DNA of 64,000 bases from Xenorhabdus khoisanae. Lineage in GTDB: Bacteria; Pseudomonadota; Gammaproteobacteria; Enterobacterales; Enterobacteriaceae. The stretch covers positions 1-64,000 of the forward strand of contig NZ_LFCV01000028.1 in NCBI RefSeq assembly GCF_001037465.1, given 5' to 3'. Both the position numbers and the translations under genes were made by a program. Of the stretch, positions 47,689 through 57,753 are shown piece by piece; position 1 is the first letter of the stretch; each line of letters starts with the position of its first letter. The notes beneath the pieces are model-generated. The model was given only the letters and a program-made list of their open reading frames with translations. It was not told the DNA's origin and did no database searches.

Positions 47689-48083
47689 TTAACGCTGGTA
47701 ATAACCGGTAATCGTCGCTGTCGCCAAGGTATTGGCCTGAATCATAAAACGCGCAATCGCATTTGTTGCTTCAGCGTCAATTCCCAGTTTTTCTACCGAT
47801 AAGCATGTACAGTGAAAATATAGCGATGCGCTTTATCCCCCACTGGCGGACAAAGGCCACCGAAACCCGGCAGGCCATAATCATTTCTGCTTTGAATTGC
47901 ATTGATTGGCAATTTACTGCCATCGCTTCGCCCTGCATTTGCTGGCAAGGTTTTTGTTTCAACTGGTGCATCTGCCCAAGCAAGTTCAGGCGAACGATTA
48001 TTACCATTGCCACCAAATTCATTAAATTCATGCTCTTTTTTCAAGAAGTCATTATTCTTAAATTCAGTTGAACTGATAATCAT
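47689..48083 (-). pseudogene. Broken YbhB/YbcL (PEBP-family) gene
   Basis: The start MIISSTEFKNNDF and segments SPELAWADAPVETK, GLCPPVGDKAHRYIFTVHA are clearly PEBP family. However, the central ligand segment (about 30 residues with the DPDAP and HW motifs) is deleted. After FTVHAYR the frame hits a stop while the correct C-terminus (VEKLGIDAEATNAIARFMI) continues in another frame to a TAA at 47689. An internal deletion plus a frameshift make it a pseudogene. Confidence 0.85.
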
Positions 48084-48208
48084 GCTTGTGTCCTCATTGG
48101 ATGCCTTTTGAAACATCCTAACGCAGTTTTTCCATGCTACAAGGCCAGAAGATAATTTTGGTTGATTGTTTCAATTTGGGAACAATAAGAGCCTAGTGGG
48201 ATAAATTT

Positions 48209-48240
48209 ACCCCGAAATCTGGATAGTCAAATTTCGGGGT
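48209..48240 (-). terminator. Hairpin after the siderophore-binding protein gene
   Basis: A perfect ten-base stem ACCCCGAAAT / ATTTCGGGGT with a 12-base loop lies between the gene stop at 48273 and the PEBP pseudogene. The T tract on the minus strand is short. Confidence 0.55.
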
Positions 48241-48272
48241 AATTTCAGGAAGGATAAGATTAAACTGCGAAA

Positions 48273-49214
48273 TTACAACGCATCAGCAACCGCATTAACT
48301 TGTTTCGTTATGCTGTCCAAACCACCGCCAGACAAGTACCAGAGATCAGATTGCAAATACACTATTTTACCGTTTTTATAAGCATTGGTTGATTTGACTT
48401 GCTCGTTTTCAAATTGAGTTTTTTCCAACTTACCGGCTCCAATCGCTTCACTACGATCGATAATGAAAATCACATCAGGGTTTGCTTGTGCAATCATGTC
48501 TGCCGTCACAGCTCGGCTTTTGCTGTCTGATTGAGCTGGCAATACTGCACGAGGAGCCTTAATCACGTTGTAAACGATGGCTTGGTTATTGGGATATAAC
48601 TCACCAGCATTATGCAGTAACACCAATACCTTTTTATTCGCCGTTTTCGCTTTTTCCTGGGCGGCTGCAATGGTTTTTCCCAAACCAACCGTTTGTGATT
48701 TAACGATATCCTGCTTATTGAATACCTCTCCCAATAACTTAAGGTTGCTATCAACGGATGGCAGGTAATTTTTATTGTCCGTACTTAAATCAATGGTTGG
48801 CGCTATTTGTGACAAACGATCGTAAAAAGCACCTTGACGCCCTGTAATGACAATTAAATCTGGTTTTATTTCCGCTAACTTTTCCAAATTAGGCTCTTTC
48901 ATTCCCCCTGCATTGTGCATACTGGCAGGCACACTGCTACGTACATATTCGGGTAAATTATCGATGGGGAGTGCAATCACTCGCTCAGAAAGCCCCAACT
49001 TCATCATTGAATCATAAGTTCCGAAATCGAACAGAACGACTCGTTGTGGATTTTTTTTAACCTGAGTTTCACCAGAAAGATGTTTTACTGTGACATAGTC
49101 ACCAGATTGAGCGATGACTGAGTTTGGTGTAATTAATTCTGATGACTGACTAAATACAGAGTAGCTGGTGACAGAAAGCAGTGATGCAATAACAATTGGC
49201 AGGATTTTTTTCAT
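48273..49214 (-). CDS. Periplasmic iron-siderophore or heme binding protein
   Basis: A 313-residue ABC substrate-binding protein with a Sec signal peptide (cleavage near SVFSQ, residue 23). It has a Peripla_BP_2 domain: VVLFDFGTYDSMMKLGL, NLEKLAEIKPDLIVITGR, and ADMIAQANPDVIFIIDRS. The wording is closest to FatB/YclQ/VctP-type catecholate siderophore binding proteins. No permease or ATPase gene is adjacent, so it must share a transporter encoded elsewhere. A Fur-like box lies about 90 bases upstream. Confidence 0.87.
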   Translation of the reverse strand: MKKILPIVIASLLSVTSYSVFSQSSELITPNSVIAQSGDYVTVKHLSGETQVKKNPQRVVLFDFGTYDSMMKLGLSERVIALPIDNLPEYVRSSVPASMHNAGGMKEPNLEKLAEIKPDLIVITGRQGAFYDRLSQIAPTIDLSTDNKNYLPSVDSNLKLLGEVFNKQDIVKSQTVGLGKTIAAAQEKAKTANKKVLVLLHNAGELYPNNQAIVYNVIKAPRAVLPAQSDSKSRAVTADMIAQANPDVIFIIDRSEAIGAGKLEKTQFENEQVKSTNAYKNGKIVYLQSDLWYLSGGGLDSITKQVNAVADAL

Positions 49215-49302
49215 TGTTACACCTGGACTTAAGCATATTAGTAAGAAGTGACTCGCATTCTAAGTGGCGACACCAATATGTCAATCAAATAAGAATGAAT
49301 TT

Positions 49303-49321
49303 GATATTGATTATTATTTGC
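49303..49321 (-). promoter_or_regulatory. Probable Fur box upstream of the siderophore-binding protein gene
   Basis: GATATTGATTATTATTTGC matches 14 of 19 Fur consensus positions by my count, about 90 bases upstream of the start. Confidence 0.5.
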
Positions 49322-49409
49322 TTTAAAAGGGCCTGATTTCAGATGAAATTAGAAATAGGAATTAATGCGATACCCGATATTTTAAAAAAATCACAAAAAA
49401 ATAACCCAG

Positions 49410-49436
49410 AAGGAATCAATTTATTATTGATTCCTT
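49410..49436 (-). terminator. Rho-independent terminator after yggN
   Basis: An 11-base-pair stem AAGGAATCAAT / ATTGATTCCTT with a TTATT loop. On the minus strand it is followed by a T-rich run (TTATTTTTTTG). Confidence 0.75.
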
Positions 49437-49456
49437 CCGGATAAATATCTTGTAAT

Positions 49457-50179
49457 TTACTTGATAGAATTCATAAGACTGACGCGCTGCTGTTCCAAAT
49501 TACTGGCTTTACCACAAACTTCCTCTTTTAAGCGTTTCAGCTCTTGCTCTTGTTTTTTCCATTCTGCATCAAAACTATTTTGCTTCCCGCCCAATCCTCC
49601 GAGGAGAGACATTAATAGCTGGTTGCCGCCATCATTTTGCTCACTCTTCTTACGGCTCATTTCGTTAATGCTATCCTGCAAAATACCGCCAAGGCTCTGT
49701 TCAACAAGTTTTTGGCCTTCAGATTCTACCTGTTTGATTGCCTGATAATTGAATGCAAAACCATTAGCGCGGGTTTCTATCACTTTATCAATTTGCTTAT
49801 TGAGGCCAGATTCCAACTGAGACAGACGGTTACGGACATTACTGTCTTGCCCCATCATATCAGCAACCACTTTATCCAATGATTGACGCGCACTTGACAA
49901 ACGATTCTGAGCCTTTTCCTTAACCCACGGCAAATCCTGACGAATTGTCTGTTGATATTGCTGGGCTTGTTTTCGTTGTTCTGCATTCAATGACAGCGCC
50001 TTGCCATCACGCATTATGGAGCCATCAGGTGATATTTTCAGGTTGCCATTGGCTCCAACAATTTGGACAGAGTTTGGTGTGACAATAATGTCATCCTTAA
50101 GTGTCATTTGACATTCAGAGCCTGCCTGTGCCTGAAATACAAATAATAATGATGCAGCAATCATAATCCTGCGTAACAT
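49457..50179 (-). CDS. yggN: DUF2884 family periplasmic protein YggN
   Basis: A 240-residue secreted protein. The signal peptide (residues 1-19, FQAQA) precedes SECQMTLKDDIIVTPNSVQI, the conserved DUF2884 opening, followed by a long charged helical region. Function is unknown in the family. The location beside glsB-yggL-trmB-mutY agrees with E. coli. An AGGAG ribosome site precedes the ATG. Confidence 0.92.
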   Translation of the reverse strand: MLRRIMIAASLLFVFQAQAGSECQMTLKDDIIVTPNSVQIVGANGNLKISPDGSIMRDGKALSLNAEQRKQAQQYQQTIRQDLPWVKEKAQNRLSSARQSLDKVVADMMGQDSNVRNRLSQLESGLNKQIDKVIETRANGFAFNYQAIKQVESEGQKLVEQSLGGILQDSINEMSRKKSEQNDGGNQLLMSLLGGLGGKQNSFDAEWKKQEQELKRLKEEVCGKASNLEQQRVSLMNSIK

Positions 50180-50230
50180 ACTTTCTCCTGCTCTCTTTTG
50201 CCTGATGGCTCCGCATCAGCACGGACGAGG

Positions 50231-51160
50231 TTAAAAAATAGAGCGTCCAATACGCCCTGCCAATCTTTCCAATGCCGCACAACCCGCCAATGAGTTACCT
50301 GATTTATCCAGTTCAGGAGACCACACCGCAACGGTGAATTCTCCCGGAACAACGCAGACAACTCCGCCACCAACCCCCGATTTCCCCGGCATGCCTATTC
50401 TGAAAGCAAATTCCCCAGAACCGTCATACATCCCACATGTTAACATAAGTGCATTAATCTGCCGGGTTTGTCGAAGGCTCAAAATTTGCTGACCAGAGCC
50501 CAGCATGCGCCCTTTGTTAGCTAAGTAAATAAAACACTGAGCCAACTCAACGCAATTCATTTTCAAAGCGCAATATTGGAAGTAATTTTGCAGAACCGTA
50601 ATAACATCGTTCTCAAAATTACCGAATGACTTCATCAAGTAAGCTATCGCGGCATTACGGCTGGAATGCTCCATCTCTGAACGAGCAACGGCATCATCAT
50701 AGCAAATATCTTTTTGCCCAGTGAGGCTACGGACAAATTCCAGCATTCTATGCTTAGGGGCACTCAAGCGCGATTGCAGCATATCGCAAATAATCAATGC
50801 TCCCGCATTAATAAAGGGATTGCGGGGAATTCCTTTTTCCAATTCTAATTGTACTAATGAGTTAAACGGCTGCCCCGAAGGTTCTGTACCCACTCGCCGC
50901 CAGATATCCTCTTCCTTATAACGTGTCATCGCTAATGTCAGGCTCAACACTTTAGAAATGGATTGGCTGGAGAAACGCTTTTCTGCATCTCCCGCTTTAA
51001 AAACCTGCCCATCAACCGTACAAATGGCCATCGCCAAATTATTTACCGGAACTTCCGCCAAAGCAGGAATATAATCTGCTACTTTTCCTTGGCCAATCAA
51101 AGGGCGTACTTCATCTAAGATATCTGCCAATAACGAATTAGAGAACCTTACCTTCACCAC
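50231..51160 (-). CDS. glsB: Glutaminase GlsB
   Basis: A serine-dependent beta-lactamase-fold glutaminase. The start is taken at a GTG (51160), because GGAG lies five bases upstream and the protein then begins near [20 protein letters not shown], as in E. coli; a longer frame reaches 51202. Family segments include [19 protein letters not shown] with the catalytic serine and lysine, [15 protein letters not shown], and [13 protein letters not shown]. It hydrolyses glutamine to glutamate and ammonia. Two adjacent GTG codons leave the first residue uncertain. Confidence 0.94.
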   Translation of the reverse strand: MVKVRFSNSLLADILDEVRPLIGQGKVADYIPALAEVPVNNLAMAICTVDGQVFKAGDAEKRFSSQSISKVLSLTLAMTRYKEEDIWRRVGTEPSGQPFNSLVQLELEKGIPRNPFINAGALIICDMLQSRLSAPKHRMLEFVRSLTGQKDICYDDAVARSEMEHSSRNAAIAYLMKSFGNFENDVITVLQNYFQYCALKMNCVELAQCFIYLANKGRMLGSGQQILSLRQTRQINALMLTCGMYDGSGEFAFRIGMPGKSGVGGGVVCVVPGEFTVAVWSPELDKSGNSLAGCAALERLAGRIGRSIF

Positions 51161-51249
51161 TTTTTCTCCAGACAAACAAGGGCCCCCAAGGAGCCCCTGC
51201 ATACAGCGCTATTTTTGCGTAAAACGCTATTTTTTTATGCAACAGCGAA

Positions 51250-51576
51250 TCAATCCCACCACACATCAAAAAGTTCTGATGTGATAACGTCTTCCATATC
51301 GCGGTCTTTCAACCATTTCTCAACCAATTGACGGTGTTCCTCAGTACATTTGCCGATTTTTTGCATGCAGACAATACCTTCCCACTGCAAATAACCGCTG
51401 GCATCCAGAGCAAGGCCATTTGGCTCGATCAGTTCTTCAATCAAAGCATCAACCGTGCTGTCAACAACTTCAACAGATGTATTAGCCGGGAAATTCCACT
51501 TTACTGAAAAACCTAATTCCTGAAACTCATCAATACGCATTTTTTTACGCAGACGACGACTACGGTTTTTAGCCAT
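51250..51576 (-). CDS. yggL: DUF469 family protein YggL
   Basis: A 108-residue protein of the YggL family, with the conserved opening KNRSRRLRKKMRIDEFQELGFSVKW. It is associated with 50S ribosomal subunits in E. coli. Its ATG overlaps the trmB stop (TAATG), giving coupled translation. Downstream, before glsB, is a short imperfect repeat containing AAAATAGCG twice. Confidence 0.93.
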   Translation of the reverse strand: MAKNRSRRLRKKMRIDEFQELGFSVKWNFPANTSVEVVDSTVDALIEELIEPNGLALDASGYLQWEGIVCMQKIGKCTEEHRQLVEKWLKDRDMEDVITSELFDVWWD

Positions 51577-52295
51577 TATTTTACCCTCTCAAACATTAGA
51601 TCCCATACGCCATGCCCTAACCGCTGACCGCGCATCTCAAATTTCGTGACCGGACGCGAATCCGGGCGTGGCACATAATCACCGTTTTCCGATAAGTTAC
51701 GATATCCTTCTGCTTCGCTCATTACCTCAAGCATATGTTCAGCATAAGGTTGCCAGTCGGTTGCCATATGGAAGACACCGCCGATTTTCAGTTTACTTTT
51801 AATCAGTTGAGCAAATTCAGGCTGCACAATCCGGCGCTTATTATGACGTGCTTTATGCCATGGATCAGGGAAGAAAAGCTGTACCATCGCCAGACTCTGA
51901 TCCGGGATCATATTATTCAGCACTTCAATGGCATCATGGCACATGACACGCATATTATTGAGATTTTTCTCTTCTGCTGAAGCCAGACATGCTCCCACTC
52001 CCGGTGCATGAACTTCAATTCCGAAAAAGTTTTTCTCTGGATTTTGGCTTGCCATCGTAACCAGTGATGCACCCATACCGAAACCAATTTCCAATACAAC
52101 GGGAGCATCACGGCCAAATAGCCCTGCCATATCAGACATTTCTGCCTGATAATCCACTCCCATTTTCGGCCACACATTATCAAGTGCTTGCTGCTGACGA
52201 CTCGTTAACCGTCCCTGCCGACGCACAAAACTGCGGACACGGCGCAAAGCCATGCCATTTTCATTATATTCCGGTGAAATTACGTTATTTATCAT
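51576..52295 (-). CDS. trmB: tRNA (guanine-N7-)-methyltransferase TrmB
   Basis: A SAM-dependent enzyme making m7G46 in tRNA. It is 239 residues, exactly the E. coli length, when started at [10 protein letters not shown]; upstream in-frame starts extend to 52376 but are not conserved. SAM motif [25 protein letters not shown] and [13 protein letters not shown] are typical. Divergent from mutY as in E. coli. Confidence 0.95.
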   Translation of the reverse strand: MINNVISPEYNENGMALRRVRSFVRRQGRLTSRQQQALDNVWPKMGVDYQAEMSDMAGLFGRDAPVVLEIGFGMGASLVTMASQNPEKNFFGIEVHAPGVGACLASAEEKNLNNMRVMCHDAIEVLNNMIPDQSLAMVQLFFPDPWHKARHNKRRIVQPEFAQLIKSKLKIGGVFHMATDWQPYAEHMLEVMSEAEGYRNLSENGDYVPRPDSRPVTKFEMRGQRLGHGVWDLMFERVK

Positions 52296-52538
52296 GGTAC
52301 TTTCTGTCAGTTTTAAAGACATTTGCTCAGGCGTCCGGGGCTTTATGTACCGCAGGATTGCCCAAAGAGAGCGCAATTATGCAAAGATGGATGAGTTTAT
52401 CAAGTTCAATATCCATAAGCACAACTTTAATGCTAATTTGCGGAGTGCTTCGAAACAAAGTTCGGGTTTACACCGAGGTTACACTATGTTGCAATCCTGT
52501 TCACAAAACAATTATTCGATATAAAGACAATTATTCTA

Positions 52539-53579
52539 ATGATGGAAGCTGAGCAATTTTCACAAGTGGTGCTTGAATGGTATCACCGTTATGGCCGCAA
52601 GACTCTGCCATGGCAATTGGAGAAAACATCCTATCACGTCTGGCTTTCAGAGGTGATGCTGCAACAAACTCAGGTCGCGACAGTTATTCCCTATTTCCAA
52701 AAATTTATTTCACGCTTTCCTGATGTTGCGTCTTTAGCTGCTGCGCCGCTGGATGAAGTGCTCCATTTGTGGACAGGCTTAGGGTATTACGCCCGCGCCC
52801 GTAATCTGCATAAAGCAGCGCAACAAATCGTAGCGTTACACAACGGTAAATTCCCAACAACTTTCGATAATGTTGTAGCTTTACCCGGTGTAGGGCGTTC
52901 GACCGCAGGCGCTATTCTCTCCCTGTCTCAAGGCAAACACTTTCCTATTCTTGATGGTAATGTGAAGCGTGTTTTAGCTCGTTGCTATGCCGTTGATGGC
53001 TGGCCGGGGAAAAAAGAGGTTGAAAACCAATTATGGGATATCAGTACGCGCGTCACTCCTGAACAAGGCGTCGAATATTTCAACCAAGCAATGATGGATT
53101 TAGGGGCAATGGTCTGTACCCGCAGCAAACCAAAATGTGAAATTTGCCCGCTCAATACAGGCTGTATCGCTTACGCCAATCATAACTGGGCTGATTATCC
53201 GGGTAAAAAACCGAAACAGAGCATCCCTGAAAAAACGGCTTACTTTTTACTAATGCAGCATGGCGATACAGTTTGGCTGGAACAGCGCCCACTTTCTGGT
53301 ATTTGGGGTGGCCTGTTTGCCTTTCCACAATTTGCAGATCAAACATCACTGGAACAGTGGCTGAAAGATTCGGGTATATCGCACAGCAAACTTGAACAAC
53401 TAACCGCATTTCGCCATACATTCAGTCATTTTCATTTAGATATCGTTCCCATTAAAATCGATATTTTATCTTTTAATTCCTGCATGGATGAAAACAAGGG
53501 ACTTTGGTATAACTTACGCCAGCCAGCAATAATTGGATTGGCAGCTCCCGTTGAATATCTTTTGCAACAATTGGGTTAA
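52539..53579 (+). CDS. mutY: Adenine DNA glycosylase MutY
   Basis: A 346-residue repair enzyme that removes adenine opposite 8-oxoguanine. Catalytic Glu38 (SEVMLQQTQ) and Asp139 (LDGNVKR) are visible. The helix-hairpin-helix [12 protein letters not shown] and the 4Fe-4S cysteines at 193, 200, 203 and 209 are also present, followed by a NUDIX-like C-terminal domain. It is the first gene of mutY-yggX-mltC. Two adjacent ATGs start the frame. Confidence 0.96.
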   Translation: MMEAEQFSQVVLEWYHRYGRKTLPWQLEKTSYHVWLSEVMLQQTQVATVIPYFQKFISRFPDVASLAAAPLDEVLHLWTGLGYYARARNLHKAAQQIVALHNGKFPTTFDNVVALPGVGRSTAGAILSLSQGKHFPILDGNVKRVLARCYAVDGWPGKKEVENQLWDISTRVTPEQGVEYFNQAMMDLGAMVCTRSKPKCEICPLNTGCIAYANHNWADYPGKKPKQSIPEKTAYFLLMQHGDTVWLEQRPLSGIWGGLFAFPQFADQTSLEQWLKDSGISHSKLEQLTAFRHTFSHFHLDIVPIKIDILSFNSCMDENKGLWYNLRQPAIIGLAAPVEYLLQQLG

Positions 53580-53605
53580 TTTGCCCATTACTTTGAGGAT
53601 TAATT

Positions 53606-53878
53606 ATGAGCAGAACTATTTTTTGTACTTTTTTACAACGAGAAACCGAAGGCCAAGATTTTCAGCTCTATCCGGGGGAGCTGGGCAAGCGTATTTTCAA
53701 TGAGATTTCTAAAGAAGCATGGCAACAATGGATGAGCAAACAAACCATGCTAATTAATGAGAAAAAATTAAATACCATGAATCCAGAAGATCGCAAATTG
53801 CTTGAACAAGAGATGGTGAAGTTCCTGTTCGAAGGTCATGACATACAGATCGATGGTTATACACCACCAGAACAATAA
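53606..53878 (+). CDS. yggX: Fe(2+)-trafficking protein YggX
   Basis: A 90-residue protein with the family opening [13 protein letters not shown] (conserved Cys7) and [16 protein letters not shown]-like segment. It protects iron-sulfur clusters from oxidation. The position between mutY and mltC is conserved. Confidence 0.96.
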   Translation: MSRTIFCTFLQRETEGQDFQLYPGELGKRIFNEISKEAWQQWMSKQTMLINEKKLNTMNPEDRKLLEQEMVKFLFEGHDIQIDGYTPPEQ

Positions 53879-53951
53879 TATTGGCATAATAAGAGCCATG
53901 TTGTATGGCTCTAACTACTGATGGCATTCCAATATCCAACGGCACTGTAAA

Positions 53952-55025
53952 ATGAAAAAACTGCTGGCTCTGATCCTTCTCGCCCCACTTTTAATTTCCT
54001 GCTCTAGCAAAAAAGACCTTGAATACAATGAAGAGTATGTAAAAGATACGAATGGTTTCGATATCTTAATGGGGCAATTTGCCCATGATATTGAAAATAT
54101 CTGGGGATTGCAGGAAGTTTTAATCGCAGGCCCGAAAGACTACGTGAAATATACGGATCAATACCAAACCCGCAGCCATATTAACTTTGAGTCGGGAAGC
54201 ATCACGATTGAAACGATATCCCCGATTGAACCCACAGAACATTTACGCAAAGCGATTGTCACTACTTTGCTGATGGGGGATGATCCAGGATCAATCGATC
54301 TTTATTCTGACGCTAATGATATTCAGATCAGCAAAGAGCCATTCCTTTATGGACAAGTTTTGGATAACAGCGGCGAACCCATTCGCTGGGAGTGGCGTGC
54401 ACGTCATTTTGCCAATTACCTGATTGAAAATAAATTACAAAAACGCCAATCAGGATTGCATGTCATTTGGTCTGTCACCATGCAGTTGGTTCCTAACCAT
54501 ATGGACAAACGCGCCCATAAATATCTCCCTCTCGTTCGCAAAGCCTCCATTAAATACGGCGTTGATGAATCCCTTATCCTTGCCATCATGCAGACTGAAT
54601 CCAGCTTTAACCCTTATGCCGTCAGCCGTTCTGATGCCTTAGGACTTATGCAAGTCATGCAACATACGGCCGGAAAGGATGTTTTCAGGATGCAAGGAAA
54701 ATCAGGCCATCCTAGCCGTAGTTACCTTTTCGATCCAGAGAACAACATTGATGCCGGCACTGCCTATCTATCAATATTGCAGAATGCCTATTTAGGCGAA
54801 ATTCAGAATACAACCTCACGTCGGTATGCTGTTATCACGGCCTACAATGGCGGCGCAGGTAGTGTACTACGCGTATTTTCCAGTGATAGAAAGAAAGCGG
54901 CTCAAATCATCAACGCAATGGCACCTGGCGATGTTTATGAAACTCTGACCAATAAACATCCATCCGCTGAATCACGTCGTTATTTGGTGAAAGTAAACAA
55001 CGCACAAAAAAGCTATCGCAGGTAG
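53952..55025 (+). CDS. mltC: Membrane-bound lytic murein transglycosylase C
   Basis: A 357-residue lipoprotein (lipobox LLISC, Cys17). A DUF3393 N-terminal domain is followed by a C-terminal SLT lysozyme-like domain from about residue 195. The catalytic glutamate is in [14 protein letters not shown], and the motif GLMQVM follows. It cleaves peptidoglycan to anhydromuropeptides. It is the last gene before tRNA-Phe, as in E. coli. A short tandem repeat begins at its stop codon. Confidence 0.95.
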   Translation: MKKLLALILLAPLLISCSSKKDLEYNEEYVKDTNGFDILMGQFAHDIENIWGLQEVLIAGPKDYVKYTDQYQTRSHINFESGSITIETISPIEPTEHLRKAIVTTLLMGDDPGSIDLYSDANDIQISKEPFLYGQVLDNSGEPIRWEWRARHFANYLIENKLQKRQSGLHVIWSVTMQLVPNHMDKRAHKYLPLVRKASIKYGVDESLILAIMQTESSFNPYAVSRSDALGLMQVMQHTAGKDVFRMQGKSGHPSRSYLFDPENNIDAGTAYLSILQNAYLGEIQNTTSRRYAVITAYNGGAGSVLRVFSSDRKKAAQIINAMAPGDVYETLTNKHPSAESRRYLVKVNNAQKSYRR

Positions 55026-55059
55026 TTGATGGCAATATCGTTGATGGCAATTAGTTGAT
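55025..55059 (+). repeat. Tandem repeat starting at the mltC stop codon
   Basis: GTTGATGGCAAT occurs at 55025 and 55040, with a third partial copy (GTTGAT) at 55054. The first G belongs to the TAG stop. Confidence 0.65.
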
Positions 55060-55207
55060 AGAAAAGAAGTAATGAAAGGTGGAGGAGCGATTGTTTCTCC
55101 ATCTTGTTTGGATTTATAGCTTTTTGCGCAAATTAAAAGCACACAGATAAAATTATGCAGAAAGTGTTTGACGGATTTATCTGAATACGGTTTAATGCGC
55201 CCCGTTA

Positions 55208-55283
55208 GCCCGGATAGCTCAGTCGGTAGAGCAGGGGATTGAAAATCCCCGTGTCGGTGGTTCGATTCCGCCTCCGGGCACCA
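55208..55283 (+). tRNA. tRNA-Phe (anticodon GAA)
   Basis: A complete 76-base cloverleaf. The acceptor stem is GCCCGGA/TCCGGGC with discriminator A and encoded CCA. The D arm is GCTC/GAGC, the anticodon stem GGGGA/TCCCC has GAA at 55241-55243, and the T arm holds TTCGATT. It is a classical integration target; the element that follows begins with an integrase. Confidence 0.98.
55262..55283 (+). other. Probable left attachment site of the island
   Basis: The 3' end of tRNA-Phe (T arm to CCA) lies 359 bases from an integrase gene. Integrases at this tRNA in enterobacteria recombine within this segment. The partner copy would be outside the window, so this is inferred. Confidence 0.45.
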
Positions 55284-55641
55284 AAATTTTAAGGCTCATT
55301 TGTTTTAGTTATCATAGACTTAACAAGTAAGTTAAAATTTATGGCCGTTAAGAAAATGTTAAACAATGGATATTCTGATTTGCATACTCAATGTTTAAGA
55401 AAGCCGTAAATAAAGAATACAGAGTGTTTGCATCAGCAAGCACTCTTTTTTCGTTCAAGGTAATGATTTCAGTAATTGATTCTGATGTCAAGTGAGGTGA
55501 AAACTTCACGCGGGATGCAGGATCGATATTAACGTTTTTTTGACGCTATCAATGTTGATGCAGGGCAGTTCACCTATCCCATCGCTTTAATCCCTCCTGC
55601 GGCCTGCCCTGTCTTTTTGGTCTTTTTGCCTGATGTCCTCC
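55284..55641. other. Island edge between tRNA-Phe and the integrase gene
   Basis: About 358 bases with no gene recognised. It contains loosely spaced inverted arms GCAGGGCAG and CTGCCCTG (near 55560 and 55605) before a T-rich tract on the plus strand. It probably holds integrase arm-binding sites. Confidence 0.4.
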
Positions 55642-56649
55642 TTACACAGAAAGATCCAGATATAACGCCAGCTCACTCTCCAGTGTTTTGCCCGCAACTT
55701 CCATATCAATATCAATATACTCCATTGTCGTCGCCAGACTGCGGTGCCCCAGCAGGCTTCTGACCAGTTGCAGATTACGATCCGGCGCTTTCATCAGCTC
55801 CGTGGCCAGCGTATGACGAAAACGGTGAGGGGAAACAGCAAAGCCACACTCTTTGGACAACCGATTAAAAAAAGAACGGATATGTTGCTTTTCTTTATCG
55901 TAATTGTACTGGTAACGGGTCATCCTGCCGTGATAACGAAAGCCCAGGCGGGTTAAGTCAAACAGCGGATCGTCGTCTTTCGCCCCACAGGCTCTCGCCT
56001 GTTCAACCAGTTGTGCCAGCCGGGGCCGGAGTTGCCGGATCATCGGTACCCGCCACTCGCTGTGGTTTTTGCTGCCTTCGGTACGCAGTTCAATATAATG
56101 GCCTTCCAGATTGATATCCCGCAAGCGAAGATGCAGTAACTGGTTCTGGCGCATGCCCGTTAACCGGAACGTATCCAGAACGGTCAGCCAGTACCCTGTC
56201 GGGTACAAGGCACAGCGCCCTCCCCGGGGAGCCACCTGCGCGCGCTCCTCTTCCTCATACTGCCCCATCAGCAGATAGAGACGGATGATCTGAGATTTGC
56301 TCAGAATTTTCTTCTTTTTCTTCTCTTTTTTCACTGCCGTATCGTTAAACGGATTTTCCGTGTGTGGCAGGAGTTTTCGTTCCATGCCGAAATTAAAAAT
56401 GGCCCGCAGGTGAGACACCTTATTGTTCCAGGTATGACCGGACTGTTTTTTCTCCATTAGCGAATGACGCCGCCAGCGCAGCACATCCCGGTGCGTGATC
56501 TGCTCCGGTAGTACCATTTCCCCCATAAACCGGGTAAACACCCGTTTCACTTTGCTGTAGCTCCACTCAGAGGATGGGCGTAACATATGCGAGAAAAAAT
56601 ATTCCTCCAGTAACTCATCCCAGCCCATTTTTTCTTCTGTTCCGTGCAT
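55642..56649 (-). CDS. int: Tyrosine recombinase / integrase of the tRNA-Phe island
   Basis: A 335-residue tyrosine recombinase with an N-terminal SAM-like DNA-binding domain (about residues 10-100) and a complete catalytic set: Arg167 (TGMRQNQ), His275 and Arg278 (PHRFRHT), His302 (GHRS) and nucleophile Tyr311 (TMEYID). A CAGGAAAA ribosome site precedes the ATG. It points back to tRNA-Phe, the standard layout for an island or integrative conjugative element. Confidence 0.93.
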   Translation of the reverse strand: MHGTEEKMGWDELLEEYFFSHMLRPSSEWSYSKVKRVFTRFMGEMVLPEQITHRDVLRWRRHSLMEKKQSGHTWNNKVSHLRAIFNFGMERKLLPHTENPFNDTAVKKEKKKKKILSKSQIIRLYLLMGQYEEEERAQVAPRGGRCALYPTGYWLTVLDTFRLTGMRQNQLLHLRLRDINLEGHYIELRTEGSKNHSEWRVPMIRQLRPRLAQLVEQARACGAKDDDPLFDLTRLGFRYHGRMTRYQYNYDKEKQHIRSFFNRLSKECGFAVSPHRFRHTLATELMKAPDRNLQLVRSLLGHRSLATTMEYIDIDMEVAGKTLESELALYLDLSV

Positions 56650-56751
56650 TATCTTTTTCCTGTTATCAATAAATCATCAAGACGGCCTGCCGATATCATC
56701 AGCAGCCAATTAATCACCAAAAAACAAATAACTAATTAAATTATTTTATTG

Positions 56752-57753
56752 TTAATATGATGACTGACTCCCTGCGGGAGCAACACTTTTTGGCTTTTTG
56801 CGGGTGGGTTTGGATAATTTCAAATCGATATGATTATCATTTACATCAATTTGCTCTGAAACTTCATCATTTGATTGAAATAATGACAATAACGTCTGTG
56901 TATCATCACAAACAGATTGCCCGGTGGCTGATGCGGAGATCGAAGCAACAAAATCAGAATCTGTTGGTGTTGATACCGTGTCCGCCACCGGGCATTCAGC
57001 AGGCACTGAGGATTTCAGCGAAGGAGATTGCACCTGTGTCGCGGCTTCCTGAAGCAGTTCATTAATCAATAACACCGGGGAAGGATGTCCCCCCAGTCGT
57101 AAAGCCAGGCAGTTCCATGCCTCCGGCACCAGAAATAACCAGCTTACCGCGTCTTCCGGCAGGAAACGGGTGGCGATCATGGCTTCCAGCGGTGCTGATA
57201 AATCGGGCTGAGACGGCCGGAAGCGAAAACGAAAGCGACGCGCTGGCATCCATAATCCCGGCTGCCAGCCATGCCCGTCCTCCAGTTCCCCTTCCAGTTG
57301 CCGCAACAGGGGCAGGTGATAAAACAACGCGGCCCAGAACACCACCGACTGCCACAAAACACCCTGTGCCGCCTGTGTTTCCGGTGCCGCCCCCGGCGGT
57401 AACAGGTGCCCTTTCGCCAGCCGTACGGCGCAGGTGGTAAATTGCAGCGTCAGGTCAGCAAATCCCCCTGCCCCTGACCAGTCGCCTTCCGGTGTAGCGG
57501 GCACCTGCTGGACACTGCCCAGCAATTGCTTCACCGGCGCGAGATAAAAACGCTGATACAGCCCTTCGGGCAAGGCACTGTTTTGCCATAATTGCATCAG
57601 ACACTGACGACGCAGCGGTGTGGCCAGTAACTTATCCGCCGATTGCGGCCGGAAATAACCCTGACTGTCACGAAGGGCTTCCGGTTGTTGTTCGGATGAT
57701 TTTTGCGGTGTGGCAGACTGGCGGGCAAAATGCGATTTAAAACGCTGAAACAT
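56752..57753 (-). CDS. TraI_2-domain protein with a degenerate HD relaxase core
   Basis: A 333-residue protein. About residues 40-190 follow the TraI_2 (MobH relaxase N-terminal) layout: LATPLRRQCLMQLWQNSALP, VQQVPATPE, RLAKGHLLPPGAAPE and WAALFYHL. The usual catalytic segments are changed: the HHHxxGGLLxH region reads GDWSGAGGFAD, and the LLHDLGK histidine-aspartate is FYHLPLL. The C-terminus is low-complexity and basic. It is probably an inactive paralogue or accessory of an ICE relaxase. A GAGGAAAAACC ribosome site is present. Next to the integrase, as the TraI-type gene is in SPI-7-like elements. Confidence 0.65.
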   Translation of the reverse strand: MFQRFKSHFARQSATPQKSSEQQPEALRDSQGYFRPQSADKLLATPLRRQCLMQLWQNSALPEGLYQRFYLAPVKQLLGSVQQVPATPEGDWSGAGGFADLTLQFTTCAVRLAKGHLLPPGAAPETQAAQGVLWQSVVFWAALFYHLPLLRQLEGELEDGHGWQPGLWMPARRFRFRFRPSQPDLSAPLEAMIATRFLPEDAVSWLFLVPEAWNCLALRLGGHPSPVLLINELLQEAATQVQSPSLKSSVPAECPVADTVSTPTDSDFVASISASATGQSVCDDTQTLLSLFQSNDEVSEQIDVNDNHIDLKLSKPTRKKPKSVAPAGSQSSY

